Below, piece by piece: positions 5,671-5,893 of a stretch of DNA of 5,893 bases. How positions within the stretch are numbered: the stretch's first letter is position 1; every line of letters starts with the position of its first letter. A model generated the notes under the pieces. That model was given only the letters and a program-made list of their open reading frames with translations, made no database searches and had not been told where the DNA came from. Position numbers and translations under genes: made by a program. Origin of the DNA: Deferribacteraceae bacterium (GTDB lineage: Bacteria > Chrysiogenota > Deferribacteres > Deferribacterales > JAISNW01); contig JAITWF010000155.1 of NCBI GenBank assembly GCA_031285415.1, forward strand, positions 1-5,893, written 5' to 3'.

Positions 5671-5893
5671 TTGCCATAGATTCTAGTGCATTAATAACGT
5701 TTTTCAAAGATTCAGAACATTATGTTACCAAAGAGGTTGATCGATTATTAAAAGATTCATCTATCGTATTGCCGCCCGTGGTGCTTGCAGAGCTTTTGAG
5801 CGATCCAGCACTGCCAGATGAACTAGCACGTCTGCTTTCAGACCTCATAACACTGCAAATTACCGATGGCTACTGGCAGCGAGTTGGCAGACT
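5667..5893 (+). CDS. vapC: VapC toxin, PIN-domain ribonuclease (partial, cut by window end)
   Basis: Only the first 75 residues are in the window; the frame is open to the edge. PIN-domain toxins are Mg2+-dependent endoribonucleases that cleave tRNA or rRNA when not bound by VapB. The first conserved acid is Asp5 in MIAIDSSALI and the second is Glu42 in PPVVLAELLS, both in the correct spacing for a VapC active site. The later acidic residues (normally near residues 90-120) fall outside. The start ATG overlaps the vapB stop by 4 nt, the classic VapBC arrangement. Whether the gene is complete and active cannot be judged here. Confidence 0.92.
   Translation, partial: MIAIDSSALITFFKDSEHYVTKEVDRLLKDSSIVLPPVVLAELLSDPALPDELARLLSDLITLQITDGYWQRVGR

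Noticed and set aside
1..5893. Novel defence or mobile gene system
   Set aside because: All genes belong to known families. The only accessory module is an ordinary vapBC pair, and no transposase or integrase is present.

Overview
The window reads as chromosomal DNA from a proteobacterium-like organism, a Gammaproteobacterium or close relative. This is inference from three signs: a full-length NhaB antiporter (a family best known from Gammaproteobacteria), an enteric-type CysQ, and a textbook sigma70 promoter (TTGACA, 18 bp, TATAAT) with an AGGAG ribosome-binding site. That promoter argues against Bacteroidota, which use different promoter elements. Base composition is moderate, with many ATA and CTA codons. 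Genus and species cannot be read from the sequence.

Left part (1-3576): a 5' non-coding region of about 200 bp holds a nested palindrome whose core is a head-on pair of REP-like hairpins, each preceded by GTAG. A tightly packed plus-strand operon of three genes follows: cysQ (PAP/bisphosphate nucleotidase), a Wzx/PST-type polysaccharide flippase that overlaps it by 10 nt, and a family 4 glycosyltransferase that overlaps the flippase by 4 nt (ATGA). The last two are surface-glycan genes; cysQ would remove the PAP left by sulfate-activation or sulfotransfer chemistry.

Middle (3559-3951): a second, unrelated REP-like inverted pair lies between two convergent genes and supplies the last codons and the stop codon of both, the glycosyltransferase and a minus-strand DUF2007-like small protein. 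A 70 bp divergent intergenic region then carries the consensus promoter of nhaB.

Right part (3952-5893): nhaB (Na+/H+ antiporter), then a perfect 18-bp inverted repeat that is the likely operator/promoter of a vapBC type II toxin-antitoxin operon. vapB is complete and vapC is cut by the window edge. Start codons for nhaB and vapB are placed downstream of the longest possible reading frame, because the upstream ATGs lie inside the promoter or operator.

No clearly undescribed biological system is visible. The most notable signals are the two REP-like elements, especially the one that ends two genes at once.
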